A stretch of 64,000 nucleotides of DNA from Acidovorax kalamii (GTDB lineage Bacteria; Pseudomonadota; Gammaproteobacteria; Burkholderiales; Burkholderiaceae_C): assembly GCF_002245625.1 (NCBI RefSeq), contig NZ_NOIG01000010.1:248001-312000 (forward strand), written 5' to 3'. The notes beneath the pieces are model-generated. The model ran no database searches, was not told the origin of the DNA, and worked only from the letters and a program-made list of their open reading frames with translations. Position 1 is the first letter of the stretch. Every line of letters begins with the position of its first letter. Shown here piece after piece: positions 25,545 to 33,679 of the stretch. A program made the translations under genes and the position numbers.

Positions 25545-27076
25545 GCCATTTCCTCGTGTTGTCGTTCCAGTCCCGAGGCCAGCCGCAGCAGGGCCTCTTC
25601 CGTCATGTCCTTGTCTTGCACTTCGCCCGCGACGCGGCCGTCGCGGATGACCAGGGCCCGGTCGCACAGGCCGATGATCTCGGGCAGCTCCGAGGAGATG
25701 ACCACCACGCCCACGCCTTGGCAGGCCAGGTCGCGCAGGATGTGGTGGATCTCCGACTTGGCCCCCACGTCCACGCCGCGCGTGGGCTCGTCCATCAGCA
25801 GCACGGCCGGGTTGGTGGCCAGCAGCTTGGCGATGGCCACTTTCTGCTGGTTGCCGCCGGAGAGGCTGGCCACCTCGATCTGCACGCCATCGGACTTGAG
25901 CTTCAGGCGCGTGCCCAGCTCCTGCGCCAGCCGGTGTTCGCTGGCGCGTTGCAGCAGACCGAAGCGTGAGCTCACGCGTGCCAGCGCCATCGACGCGATG
26001 TTCTGCGCGATCGGCAGGTCCAGGTAGACGCCCGCGGCCTTGCGGTCCTCGCTCAAATAGGCGATACCGGCGCGCAGCGCGTCGCTGTACTTGCGGATGG
26101 CCAGTGGCTTGCCGCTCAGGCGCACGCTGCCGCCGGTGGCGGGGCGCAGGCCGCACAGGGTCTGTGCCATCTCGCTGCGCCCGGCGCCCATGAGCCCGGC
26201 GATGCCCAGCACCTCGCCGCGCTGTACGGTGAACGAGACGCCGTGCACGCGCTCGCCATCGGCCAGGTCCTGCACCTCCAGCACGGGGGCTGTGGCACCG
26301 GCGTCCTGCTGCTTGGGCGGGTAGTAGTTGCCCAGGTCGCGCCCGACCATGCGGCGCACCAGGCCGTCGGCGTCGAGCTCCGACAGCGGGCCCGAATGCA
26401 CGTTGCGCCCGTCGCGCAGCACGGTCACGCGCGTGCAGTGGGCAAAGATCTCGGCCATGCGGTGGCTGATGTAGATGATGCCGATGCCCTGGTCCTTGAG
26501 GTCGTGCAGCACGCGAAAGAGGGCGGCAGACTCGTTGTCGGTGAGCGCGGCGGTCGGCTCATCGAGGATCAGCACCTTGCAGTCGAGCGTGAGCGCCTTG
26601 GCGATCTCGATCAACTGCTGGCTGGAGATGGGCAGGTCGCCCACGCAGGCCGCAGGGTCGATGTCCTGGCCCAGCCGCTGCAGCACCCGGGTTGCGCGCT
26701 CGTTGAGGCTGGCGTAGTCCATCCATGCCTGCCGACCTGCATTGATCTCGGGCATGTAGATGTTCTCGGCCACGGTGGCGTCGGCGCACAGGGCGATTTC
26801 CTGGTGCACTAGGCCGATGCCCAGGCGCATGGCCTGGGCCGGCCCATCGATGGTGACCACGCGGCCGTCGAGCGCGATCTCGCCCGCGTCCGGCTGGTGG
26901 ATGCCATCGATGATGTTCATCAGCGTGGACTTGCCCGCGCCGTTCTCGCCGCACAGGGCGTGGATCTCGCCCGCCTGCAGCGAGAAGTCCACGCCCGAGA
27001 GCGCATGCGAAGCGCCGAAGCGCTTGCAGATGCCGCGCAGCACGAGCAGGGGGGCATCCATGGTGGTGGTGCTCAC
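25541..27076 (-). CDS. ABC sugar importer, ATPase (RbsA-type, two NBDs)
   Basis: A 511-residue protein with two fused nucleotide-binding domains. The first has Walker A GENGAGKST (about residue 40), a variant signature LPISSQQLIEIAKAL and Walker B VLILDEPTAAL (about 165). The second has a degenerate P-loop GLMGAGRSE (about 295), signature SLSGGNQQKVAIAK and Walker B VLLMDEPTRGVD (about 425). The degenerate second P-loop and the preserved second signature are normal for RbsA/MglA-type ATPases. I chose the GTG at 27076 because it overlaps the binding-protein stop as GTGA. The ATG at 27061 five codons later is an alternative. Confidence 0.94.
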   Translation of the reverse strand: MSTTTMDAPLLVLRGICKRFGASHALSGVDFSLQAGEIHALCGENGAGKSTLMNIIDGIHQPDAGEIALDGRVVTIDGPAQAMRLGIGLVHQEIALCADATVAENIYMPEINAGRQAWMDYASLNERATRVLQRLGQDIDPAACVGDLPISSQQLIEIAKALTLDCKVLILDEPTAALTDNESAALFRVLHDLKDQGIGIIYISHRMAEIFAHCTRVTVLRDGRNVHSGPLSELDADGLVRRMVGRDLGNYYPPKQQDAGATAPVLEVQDLADGERVHGVSFTVQRGEVLGIAGLMGAGRSEMAQTLCGLRPATGGSVRLSGKPLAIRKYSDALRAGIAYLSEDRKAAGVYLDLPIAQNIASMALARVSSRFGLLQRASEHRLAQELGTRLKLKSDGVQIEVASLSGGNQQKVAIAKLLATNPAVLLMDEPTRGVDVGAKSEIHHILRDLACQGVGVVVISSELPEIIGLCDRALVIRDGRVAGEVQDKDMTEEALLRLASGLERQHEEMA

Positions 27077-28119
27077 TCGCTGATGCCCTTGGTGCCGCGG
27101 CGCGCGAGGTACTTGTCCCAGTAGAAGTCGTCGGCGTTGGCCTTGCTGACCACGGCCAGGCCGTTGTCCAGGAAGGGCACAGACATGGGATTGGTGCCGT
27201 TGCGCTTGGCATCGTTCATCGGGTCGATGAGGCCGGGGTTCTTGGCCAGGAACAGCATCATCATGCCCATGTAGCCCTGCATGCCCTGGTTGGGGTTGAT
27301 GGCGCCGAACACGTCGCCGGACTTGATCATGTCCAGGATCTTGGCGTTCACGTCGCAGCACATCACCTTGATGTTCTTCTTGCTCTCGACCTTGGCCTGG
27401 GCGGCACCCAGGGCCGAATTGGCCTCGGGCATGAACAGGGCGCCCAGGTTGGGGTTGGCCTGCGCCAGGCTCTGCACGGCCTGGTAGGCCTTGTTGGGGT
27501 CCTGGTTGCTGGCGGCGCGGCCTACCAGCTTCATGCCGGGGTGCTTGGTCTTCATGCGGTTGATGAAGGCGGCGATGCGGCGGTCGTGGTTGTCCTGGCC
27601 GGGGTTCTCCAGCACGGCGAACTCGCCCTTGCCGTTCAGGGATGCCGCGATCGCGTCGGCCGCCTGGGCACCTTCGCGCTCGTTGTCCGAGGTGATGAAG
27701 GAGGTGCGCTTGGAGTTGGGCGAGTCGGCCGCGAAGGTGACCACCGGGATCCCCATCGCCGCAGCGCGGTTGATGGGTTCGATGAACGGGTCGGGGTTCA
27801 TGGGGTGCAGCAGGATGCCGGCGGGCTTGCGGGCCAGCTCCTGCTCGAACGACGCCAGCTGCTTGTTCACGTCGTACTCCGGCGTGCCGGTGTAGCGGGT
27901 GCGCACGCCCAGGGTGCGGCCCAGCTGCTTCATCATTTCGTAGACCGGAAACCAGTATTCCACGCCCGAGACCATCACGTTCATCACGTAGACGTCGTTG
28001 GGATTGCCGCGCAGACCGCCCGCTGCTGCGGGGGTCGCTGCAGGCTGCTGTGCGAATGCGCTGGTGCCGGCCAGGCCGATACCGGCGGCGGCTGCGGACT
28101 TCAGGAAATTACGCCTCAT
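27073..28119 (-). CDS. ABC sugar importer, periplasmic binding protein (RbsB-type)
   Basis: A 348-residue binding protein of the periplasmic-binding-protein type I (Peripla_BP_4) family. The leader MRRNFLKSAAAAGIGLAG has a twin-arginine RRNFLK motif and ends SAFAQQ. The mature protein has VYVMNVMVSGVEYWFPVYEM (about 45-65), GILLHPMNPDPFIEPINRA (about 110) and FGAINPNQGMQGYMGM (about 275), the usual ligand-cleft positions. It is the first gene of the minus-strand operon, with AGGAGACAAAAA before the ATG at 28119. Its promoter region carries the TGTTATGACA operators. The ligand is likely a sugar, polyol or their derivative. Confidence 0.93.
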   Translation of the reverse strand: MRRNFLKSAAAAGIGLAGTSAFAQQPAATPAAAGGLRGNPNDVYVMNVMVSGVEYWFPVYEMMKQLGRTLGVRTRYTGTPEYDVNKQLASFEQELARKPAGILLHPMNPDPFIEPINRAAAMGIPVVTFAADSPNSKRTSFITSDNEREGAQAADAIAASLNGKGEFAVLENPGQDNHDRRIAAFINRMKTKHPGMKLVGRAASNQDPNKAYQAVQSLAQANPNLGALFMPEANSALGAAQAKVESKKNIKVMCCDVNAKILDMIKSGDVFGAINPNQGMQGYMGMMMLFLAKNPGLIDPMNDAKRNGTNPMSVPFLDNGLAVVSKANADDFYWDKYLARRGTKGISE

Positions 28120-28190
28120 TTTTTGTCTCCTCTTGTTGAACGGTGCAGCATGGGATGCTGCTTTCTCCAGGGCTGCGATGGGGTGCTTGG

Positions 28191-28301
28191 TGTCACGACA
28201 GTTGTTATGACAAGTAGAATGTAAGCGTGGATCGAATCTCCAGATAGTTAGGGGAAACACTACTGGATAATCCGGCTGGTTCGACGGAAGCTGTTATGAC
28301 A
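28191..28301. promoter_or_regulatory. three GntR/HutC-type operators in the divergent promoter region
   Basis: Three copies of TGT(T/C)A(T/C)GACA occur: TGTCACGACA at 28191-28200, TGTTATGACA at 28203-28212 (inside the palindrome TTGTTATGACAA, 28202-28213) and TGTTATGACA at 28292-28301, whose last base is the A of the kinase ATG. The first two are 12 bp apart, one face of the helix. A GATAAT -10-like hexamer for the kinase lies at 28266-28271. Their spacing suits repression of both the importer and the kinase operons by the GntR/HutC protein encoded at 31616. That pairing is inference. Confidence 0.6.
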
Positions 28302-29845
28302 TGAAGACCCAACTACTGATCGGCATCGACCTCGGGTCGAGCAGCCTCAAAGCCCTGGCCCTGGAGGCCGCGAGCGGCCGCACCGTGGCCCTGTCCCGTT
28401 TGCCCCTGCAGCACGACCGCCTGCCCGGCGGTGGCTGCGAAGTGGGGGCGCCCATGATCCGCTCGGCCCTGTCCAGCGTGCTGCGCGATGTGGCGCACCA
28501 GCTGGGCAGCCGGGTGGACGATGTCCGCGCCATCGGCTGCACCGGGCATGGCGCCGGCCTGTACGCGCTGGATGCACGCCATGAACTGGCCGGCGGCCGT
28601 GCCGTGGCCTCGACCGACCAGCGCGCCGCGGCGCGGGCCCAGTCGCTTGCCGCCAGCCGCGGGCCTGAGCTCCTGGCCGAGGTGGGTTGCCAGCCCTGGC
28701 CGGGCCAGCCGACCGTGATTGCCGCCGAGTTGCTGGGCAGCGATGCGGTGCGCCGCGGCGCCCTGCAGCGGTTGATGTTTGCCAAGGACTATGTGGGCTT
28801 TCTGCTCAGCGGCGAGATCGCCACCGATGCCAGCGATGCCAGCACCGCAGGCCTGCTGTCGGTGGCCACGGGCACCTGGTCGCCGCTGGCCTTTGCCGCG
28901 TCGGGCATTGCTGGCCTGGCGCCCCAGGCCTTTGGGCCGCTGGTGCGCAGTGGCGAGGTCATCGGCACGGTGCAGCCGGCAGCAGCGTCCGCCTACGGCC
29001 TGCCGGCCGGTATTCCGGTGGCCATGGGCGCCATCGACCTCCTGGCCGCGATGACGGCGGTGCGGGCCGAGGAGCGGGGCCGTGCGGTCTCCGTGCTGGG
29101 AACCTGGTGCGTGAACGCCGTCATCGGCCCGGTGTTGTCGCCGGGGCCGGACGTGGCATCCACCGTCAATTTCGGCCTGCACGACCGGCGCCTGTACATG
29201 GAAAACAGCCCTTCGTCGATGGCCAACATCGCCTGGCTGGCCGGCGTGCTGGGCCTGCCCGATGCGCGCGCAGTGGTCGATCTGGCGATGTCGGTGCCGC
29301 TGGGGGCCGGGGGCCTGCGCTTCTTGCCCTTCGTGAATGGCGGCGGCGGCGTCACCGCGGGCTTCGTGGGCCTCAAGAGCCACCATACGCGCGGTGACAT
29401 GGCGCGGGCCGTGGTCGATGCGGTGGCGGCGCTGCACGCACGCCACACGGCGCGCCTGGCGGCGGGCGGCTTGCCGGTCTCGGCCTCCACCGTGCTGGGC
29501 GGCGGCGCCAGCGATACGCGCCTGGTGCGCCTGCTGGCCGGCCTGCTGGGGCACCCGGTGGAGCGCTGCGCCGACGACGAGACCGGCGCGCGGGGTGCCG
29601 CGATCTACGCCGCGATGTCGCAGGGCATCGACGCGGCCCCCTTGTGCGCACCCTGCGACACGGTCGAACCCGATGCCGGCCAGGCCCGGGCCCATGCGGA
29701 TTTCAACGCCGATTTCAACGAACTGATCACCACCATGTCCCCTGTCTTCGGCCACCTGGCCGGCCATGTGCCAGAGCGCGCGCCCGCACCCGCCACGCCG
29801 ATCCCGGCGCCTGTTCCTGTGCAGCAGGTGGAGGCATTGCCATGA
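28301..29845 (+). CDS. FGGY-family carbohydrate kinase
   Basis: A 514-residue sugar or polyol kinase. The N-terminal actin-fold phosphate loop is IGIDLGSSSLKALALE (about residues 7-22). GCTGHGAGLYALDA (about 80) matches the substrate region. The second-domain ATP loops are AVSVLGTWCVNAV (about 263) and STVLGGGASDTRLVRLLAGL (about 395-414). DETGARGAAIYAAM completes the adenosine pocket. The last 60 residues are Pro/Ala-rich and not needed by the family. The stop overlaps the GlpD-like start (ATGA at 29842). The partner dehydrogenase suggests that the kinase phosphorylates a polyol. The LsrK group is also FGGY, but the neighbouring genes do not support AI-2. Confidence 0.9.
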   Translation: MKTQLLIGIDLGSSSLKALALEAASGRTVALSRLPLQHDRLPGGGCEVGAPMIRSALSSVLRDVAHQLGSRVDDVRAIGCTGHGAGLYALDARHELAGGRAVASTDQRAAARAQSLAASRGPELLAEVGCQPWPGQPTVIAAELLGSDAVRRGALQRLMFAKDYVGFLLSGEIATDASDASTAGLLSVATGTWSPLAFAASGIAGLAPQAFGPLVRSGEVIGTVQPAAASAYGLPAGIPVAMGAIDLLAAMTAVRAEERGRAVSVLGTWCVNAVIGPVLSPGPDVASTVNFGLHDRRLYMENSPSSMANIAWLAGVLGLPDARAVVDLAMSVPLGAGGLRFLPFVNGGGGVTAGFVGLKSHHTRGDMARAVVDAVAALHARHTARLAAGGLPVSASTVLGGGASDTRLVRLLAGLLGHPVERCADDETGARGAAIYAAMSQGIDAAPLCAPCDTVEPDAGQARAHADFNADFNELITTMSPVFGHLAGHVPERAPAPATPIPAPVPVQQVEALP

Positions 29846-31614
29846 GCACCACGTCGGCACTGCCCTTCGTGCGCCCGGCCGCCGTGGCTGGCCGCCATTT
29901 CTCCACGGTGATCGTGGGCGCGGGCATCAATGGCGTGGGTGTATTCCGCGACCTGTCGCTGCAGGGGGTGGACTGTCTCATCGTCGACAAGGGCGATTTC
30001 AGCGCGGGTGCCAGCAGCGCGCCCTCGCGCATGATCCACGGCGGCCTGCGCTACCTGGAGAGCGGCAGTTTCTCGCTGGTGGCCGAGGCCACGCGCGAGC
30101 GCAACCTGCTGCTGCGCAACGCGCCGCACCTGGTGCAGCCGCTCAAGACCGTGGTGCCGCTGTCGAGCTTCTTCGGCGGGCTGATGAGCAGTGCGCTCAA
30201 GTTCCTGGGGCGCACCCCGCCCCAGCGCACGCGTGGCCTGCTGGCCGTGGCCACGGGCCTGCGCCTGTACGACCTGCTGGGCCGGCGCCAGCGCGTGATG
30301 CCCAACCACCGCATCAGCCGCGTGCAGCCGGCCGACCGCCAGCTGTTCCGCGCCGCCGTGCGCTGGACCGCAACGTTCTTCGACGCCTGGATCAGCCACC
30401 CCGAATGGCTGGTGCTGGAGCTGGTGCGCGATGCTTGCCGCGACCAGCCCCGCTCTGCAGCGGCCAACCACTGCCGGGTGATGGGCTGCGCGGGCAAGAC
30501 CCTCACGCTGCGTGACGAGACCACGGGCGAGGTGGTACAGGTGACGGCCGATGCGGTGGTCAATGCCAGCGGCGCCTGGCTGGACCGCAGCACGGCACTG
30601 CTTGGCGGCGCCGTGCCGCGCGTGATGGGCACCAAGGGCTCGCACCTGGTGCTCGACCACCCGGCGCTGCGCGATGCCCTGCAGGGGCGGATGGCGTATT
30701 TCGAGGCGCTGGATGGCCGCGTGTGCATCGTTTACCCCTTCCTGGACCGCGTGCTCGTGGGTTCCACCGACATCCCGGTGGACGACCCCGACCAGATCGC
30801 CACCGAGCCGGCCGAGGTGGACTACCTGCTGGAGGTGCTGGGCGAGGTCTTCCCCAACCTGTCCTTCGGGCGCAAGGATGTGGTCTACACCTATGTGGGT
30901 GTGCGGCCTCTGGCGCGCTCGGATGCGGACAAGCCCGGGCAGATCTCGCGCGACCATTCGGTGGTGATCGACCCGCCGTCTCCTGCGCGCGACATTCCGG
31001 TCGTGGGCCTGGTGGGCGGCAAGTGGACCACCTTCCGTGCGCTGGCCGAAGAGGCCACCAACGAGGTGCTGCACCTGTTGGGTCGCGAGCGCACGGCCTC
31101 CACGCGGCAATTGCCGATTGGCGGGGGCTCGGGCATGCCGCAAGGCGGGCAGGCGACCGAGCATTTCATCGAGCGCATTGCCCGGGATGCGGGCCTGGCA
31201 CGCGAGCGCGCCCAGGCGCTGCTGCGCCGCTACGGCTCCGAGGCCTTGCGCATGGCCCCGCATTTCAAGGTGGCAGGCGACGTGCCACTGCAGCATGCAC
31301 CTGACTACTCGGCAGCCGAGGTGGCCTGGCTGTGCACCGAAACCGGTGTGATCCACCTCGACGACCTCGTGATCCGCCGCACGCTGCTGGCCATTCGCGG
31401 CCTGGTCACCGATGCCGCGCTGGCCGAGATGGCCGGCATTGCCGCAGAGGCTTTGGGCTGGGATGCAGGGCGCGAGCGGCAGGAGTTGCACAATTGCACC
31501 ACTGCACTGCGCGAGCGCCATGGCGTGCGCCTGGCCCCCGCAGCCCCCGATTCCGATGCCGTGCCGGCTTTCCATGCACCTTTGACCACCCATCCGGCCC
31601 TGAGCCCGACATGA
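29842..31614 (+). CDS. GlpD-like FAD-dependent polyol-phosphate dehydrogenase
   Basis: A 590-residue flavoenzyme of the glycerol-3-phosphate dehydrogenase (GlpD/EryB) family. The FAD-binding GxGxxG is STVIVGAGINGVGVFRDLSL (about residues 20-39). It is followed by the GlpD signature SRMIHGGLRYLESG (about 62-75), VNASGAWLD (about 245), TKGSHLVLDHPAL and YVGVRPLA (about 350). The C-terminal helical DAO_C region covers about 430-560. It probably oxidises a polyol phosphate made by the upstream kinase and passes electrons to quinone at the membrane. Coupling to the kinase by ATGA overlap supports that order. Glycerol-3-phosphate itself is possible, but the LsrF-like aldolase argues for a longer substrate. 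Confidence 0.9.
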   Translation: MSTTSALPFVRPAAVAGRHFSTVIVGAGINGVGVFRDLSLQGVDCLIVDKGDFSAGASSAPSRMIHGGLRYLESGSFSLVAEATRERNLLLRNAPHLVQPLKTVVPLSSFFGGLMSSALKFLGRTPPQRTRGLLAVATGLRLYDLLGRRQRVMPNHRISRVQPADRQLFRAAVRWTATFFDAWISHPEWLVLELVRDACRDQPRSAAANHCRVMGCAGKTLTLRDETTGEVVQVTADAVVNASGAWLDRSTALLGGAVPRVMGTKGSHLVLDHPALRDALQGRMAYFEALDGRVCIVYPFLDRVLVGSTDIPVDDPDQIATEPAEVDYLLEVLGEVFPNLSFGRKDVVYTYVGVRPLARSDADKPGQISRDHSVVIDPPSPARDIPVVGLVGGKWTTFRALAEEATNEVLHLLGRERTASTRQLPIGGGSGMPQGGQATEHFIERIARDAGLARERAQALLRRYGSEALRMAPHFKVAGDVPLQHAPDYSAAEVAWLCTETGVIHLDDLVIRRTLLAIRGLVTDAALAEMAGIAAEALGWDAGRERQELHNCTTALRERHGVRLAPAAPDSDAVPAFHAPLTTHPALSPT

Positions 31615-31615
31615 C

Positions 31616-32371
31616 GTGAATTCTCCGAACGAACTCCAGCCGCTGCTCGACCGCAATTCCGAATCGCCCCTGTGGGCGCAGTTCCGCGATGCCCTGCGCC
31701 TGCAGATCCTGCAGGGTGATCTGGCCATCGGCGCCAAGCTGCCCTCCGAGGCCGAACTGGGCGAGCAGTTCGGCATCTCGCGCATCGTGGTGCGCGAGGC
31801 CCTGGCCGACCTGGTGCGCAACAACCTGATCTACAAGATCAAGGGCCGTGGCGCCTTTGTCGCGGCGCGTGAGCGCGACGAGGATTTCGTCTCCACCGTG
31901 CTCGGCTTTTCCGACGAAATGGAACGCAAGGGCCGCTCGGTGCGCACGCAGATCCTGTCGCAGCAATTGCGCGACCCCACGCCGCAGGAGATCAGCGCGC
32001 TGGGTCTCACCGACGACACCCAGGTCGTGGCCCTGAAGCGGCTGCGCAGCGTGGACGGCGAACTGCGCCTGCTGGTGGAGACCGTGGTGCCCGCCGACCT
32101 GGCGCCCGGCCTGCACCGCATGCGCCTGGACGACCGCTCGCTCTACGACGTGCTGCGCCGCCAGTACGGCGTGCGCCTGGTGCGCGCCGAGCGCTGGATC
32201 GACGCCGTGCTGCCCGATGCCGAGACTTGCGGCCTGCTGCAGCTGGAAACCCCTGAGCCGCTGCTGCGCATCGAGTCCATCGCCTATGGCGCCAATGGCC
32301 GGCGCCTGGAGTACTACAACGCCTTGCACCGCTGTAAATCAAGTCGGCTGCACGTGCAGACGACAACTTAG
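31616..32371 (+). CDS. GntR/HutC-family regulator with UTRA domain
   Basis: A 251-residue regulator. The winged helix-turn-helix covers about residues 18-82 (LQILQGDLAIGAKLPSEAEL, then FGISRIVVREALADL and GRGAFVA). The C-terminal UTRA effector domain covers about 100-240, ending IAYGANGRRLEYYNALHRC. UTRA domains of this group often bind phosphorylated sugars. The start is the GTG at 31616, 1 nt after the GlpD-like stop; an ATG at 31611 leads to a stop after two codons. As the third gene of the kinase operon it is the obvious local repressor, and the operators at 28191-28301 fit HutC-type sites. Confidence 0.92.
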   Translation: MNSPNELQPLLDRNSESPLWAQFRDALRLQILQGDLAIGAKLPSEAELGEQFGISRIVVREALADLVRNNLIYKIKGRGAFVAARERDEDFVSTVLGFSDEMERKGRSVRTQILSQQLRDPTPQEISALGLTDDTQVVALKRLRSVDGELRLLVETVVPADLAPGLHRMRLDDRSLYDVLRRQYGVRLVRAERWIDAVLPDAETCGLLQLETPEPLLRIESIAYGANGRRLEYYNALHRCKSSRLHVQTTT

Positions 32372-32418
32372 CGCCCCCTGGGCTGTGGGCTGTGCTCCTT
32401 CCGTACATCTGTCACATA

Positions 32419-32456
32419 CAAAGACAACGGGCTCCCGAAGGAGCCCGTTGTCTTTG
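32419..32456. terminator. bidirectional terminator between convergent genes
   Basis: A perfect 17-bp stem (32419-32435 with 32440-32456) has a CGAA tetraloop. The GC-rich core GGGCTCC/GGAGCCC is flanked by GTTGTCTTTG on both strands, so each direction reads a stem followed by a T-rich stretch. It lies between the end of the GntR gene (plus) and the end of the first small secreted-protein gene (minus). Confidence 0.85.
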
Positions 32457-32504
32457 TGGTGCTGCCAGCCATGTCCTGCGACATCCTGGCAGGCAGCCGG
32501 TGGC

Positions 32505-32798
32505 TTACATGGCGCTGAATTCGCCCGAAGGGATCTGGCCCGTGCGCAGGGCTTCAGCAGCCTGGGCACGCACAGCAGCGCGGTCAGCGGTGGACTTGTA
32601 GGTCACCACGCGCGAACCAGCAGGCTCCTGGCTGCGGGTCTGTGCCACGGTAGCGGCTTCGGCAGCCACTTCAGCGCGGGTGCGGTTCGTGTCGAACTTC
32701 AGGGCAAATTGCGAGCTGTCGGCTTCGTCAGCGTGTGCGCCAAAGGCAGAGAAGGCAGCCACAGCGGCGATGGAGATGATGCGAGCGGTCTTGTTCAT
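32505..32798 (-). CDS. small secreted protein, DUF4148-like (copy 1)
   Basis: A 97-residue protein with a clear Sec signal peptide (MNKTARIISIAAVAAFSAFG, cleaved after HA near residue 22). The mature part has TRTRAEV-like spacing (DTNRTRAEVAAEAATVAQ) and VTYKSTADRAAVRAQAAEAL. This resembles the short DUF4148 proteins frequent in Burkholderiales, whose function is unknown. It contains no cysteine. The ATG at 32798 is preceded by CGGAGT. Its close copy lies 92 bp upstream in the same orientation, so the pair looks like a tandem duplication. Confidence 0.85.
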   Translation of the reverse strand: MNKTARIISIAAVAAFSAFGAHADEADSSQFALKFDTNRTRAEVAAEAATVAQTRSQEPAGSRVVTYKSTADRAAVRAQAAEALRTGQIPSGEFSAM

Positions 32799-32890
32799 GG
32801 TGAAACTCCGGTGAAATTCAAAAAACAGGGATGTACTGGGCAATACGAAACAGGAAGGGCGGTGGATTCAGCGAATCAGGCGCTGACCAA

Positions 32891-33178
32891 TCAGCCACGC
32901 TCGCCGTAAGCGATCTGGCCGGTGCGCACAGCGTCAGCAGCCTGGGCACGCACGGCAGCGCGGTCAGCGGTGCTCTTGTAGGTCACCACACGCGAACCAG
33001 CGGGCTCGATCGAGCGGGTCTGGGCGACGGTAGCGGCTTCCGCTTGCACTTCAGCGCGGGTGCGGTTGGTTTCGAATTGGGTGGCGAACTGCGAAGCATC
33101 GGCTTCGTCAGCGTGGGCGCCAAAAGAGGCGAAAGCAGCGACAGCGGCGATGGAGAGGAAACGTGCGGTGTTGTTCAT
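32891..33178 (-). CDS. small secreted protein, DUF4148-like (copy 2)
   Basis: A 95-residue paralogue of the preceding gene. The signal peptide is MNNTARFLSIAAVAAFASFG. The two mature chains share SRVVTYKSTADRAAVRAQAA without change, and differ mainly at both ends (mature start DEADASQFATQFETN, C-terminus TGQIAYGERG). Over the 3' half the DNA is also close to identical. The ATG at 33178 has an AAGGAC site upstream. It is probably exported to the periplasm. No function is known. Confidence 0.85.
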   Translation of the reverse strand: MNNTARFLSIAAVAAFASFGAHADEADASQFATQFETNRTRAEVQAEAATVAQTRSIEPAGSRVVTYKSTADRAAVRAQAADAVRTGQIAYGERG

Positions 33179-33679
33179 GATGGATAAGTCCTTGAAGTTA
33201 AAGAAGCGTCTCAAAAAAACCGGAGCAAAGAGCAAAAACTGAAAGCTGCTTCAAACCGGGTTCGGTGAGTCGCCTTGCGGGTTCGGCTCATCGATGGGAT
33301 GAACTGTACGCCGATGGTGTTCAGAGAAAAACTATCGAGTCGCGAACTAACTGTTCCAGTATTGTAAACAATCAGGGCGGAACTTTTCAGGGTTTACCCA
33401 AGCCTGAATGTCCGGAGTGGGCAAAAGGCGGGCTTTAGCCACCCATATCCCATGGAAACCCTGGTGCCAATTTGGAACGGTGGGATCGGCGGTTTTCCTG
33501 CCCGAAAAGCGCTGTCGCAGCAGGTGATCGTGCGAGCCCAGGCCGTGTAATACCGCCCTTGGCAGGCCGTGGGCAGCGCTTGATATGCATCAAGACAGTG
33601 CCGTGCCGAAGAGCGTTTTGTTTGAGTGCCCGGCAAGAGAACGTCATATAGTCCGAGGTAACGATTTGTTGTTCCTCGC
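33179..33679. other. 501-bp intergenic region between divergent genes
   Basis: I see no convincing gene in this stretch. It contains the promoters of the second DUF4148-like gene (minus) and the HD-GYP gene (plus). Notable elements are a palindrome ATTGT-AA-ACAAT (33361-33372), the FNR-type box at 33580-33593 and a TCATAT -10-like hexamer near 33644. Open frames on the minus strand here have no ribosome binding site or family resemblance. Confidence 0.6.
33580..33593. promoter_or_regulatory. FNR/ANR-type box
   Basis: TTGATATGCATCAA matches the FNR/ANR/DNR consensus TTGATnnnnATCAA at every defined position. Its centre is 93 bp upstream of the HD-GYP start codon. FNR-family activators usually bind about 41 or 61 bp before the transcription start, which is compatible with a start near 33628 or 33648. 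This would link the HD-GYP gene to low oxygen. Confidence 0.6.

Noticed and set aside
22592..29845. An lsr (autoinducer-2) operon
   Set aside because: FGGY kinase, RbsABC-type importer and LsrF-like aldolase are shared with lsr, but LsrG and LsrR are missing. A GlpD-like dehydrogenase and a HutC-type regulator are present instead.
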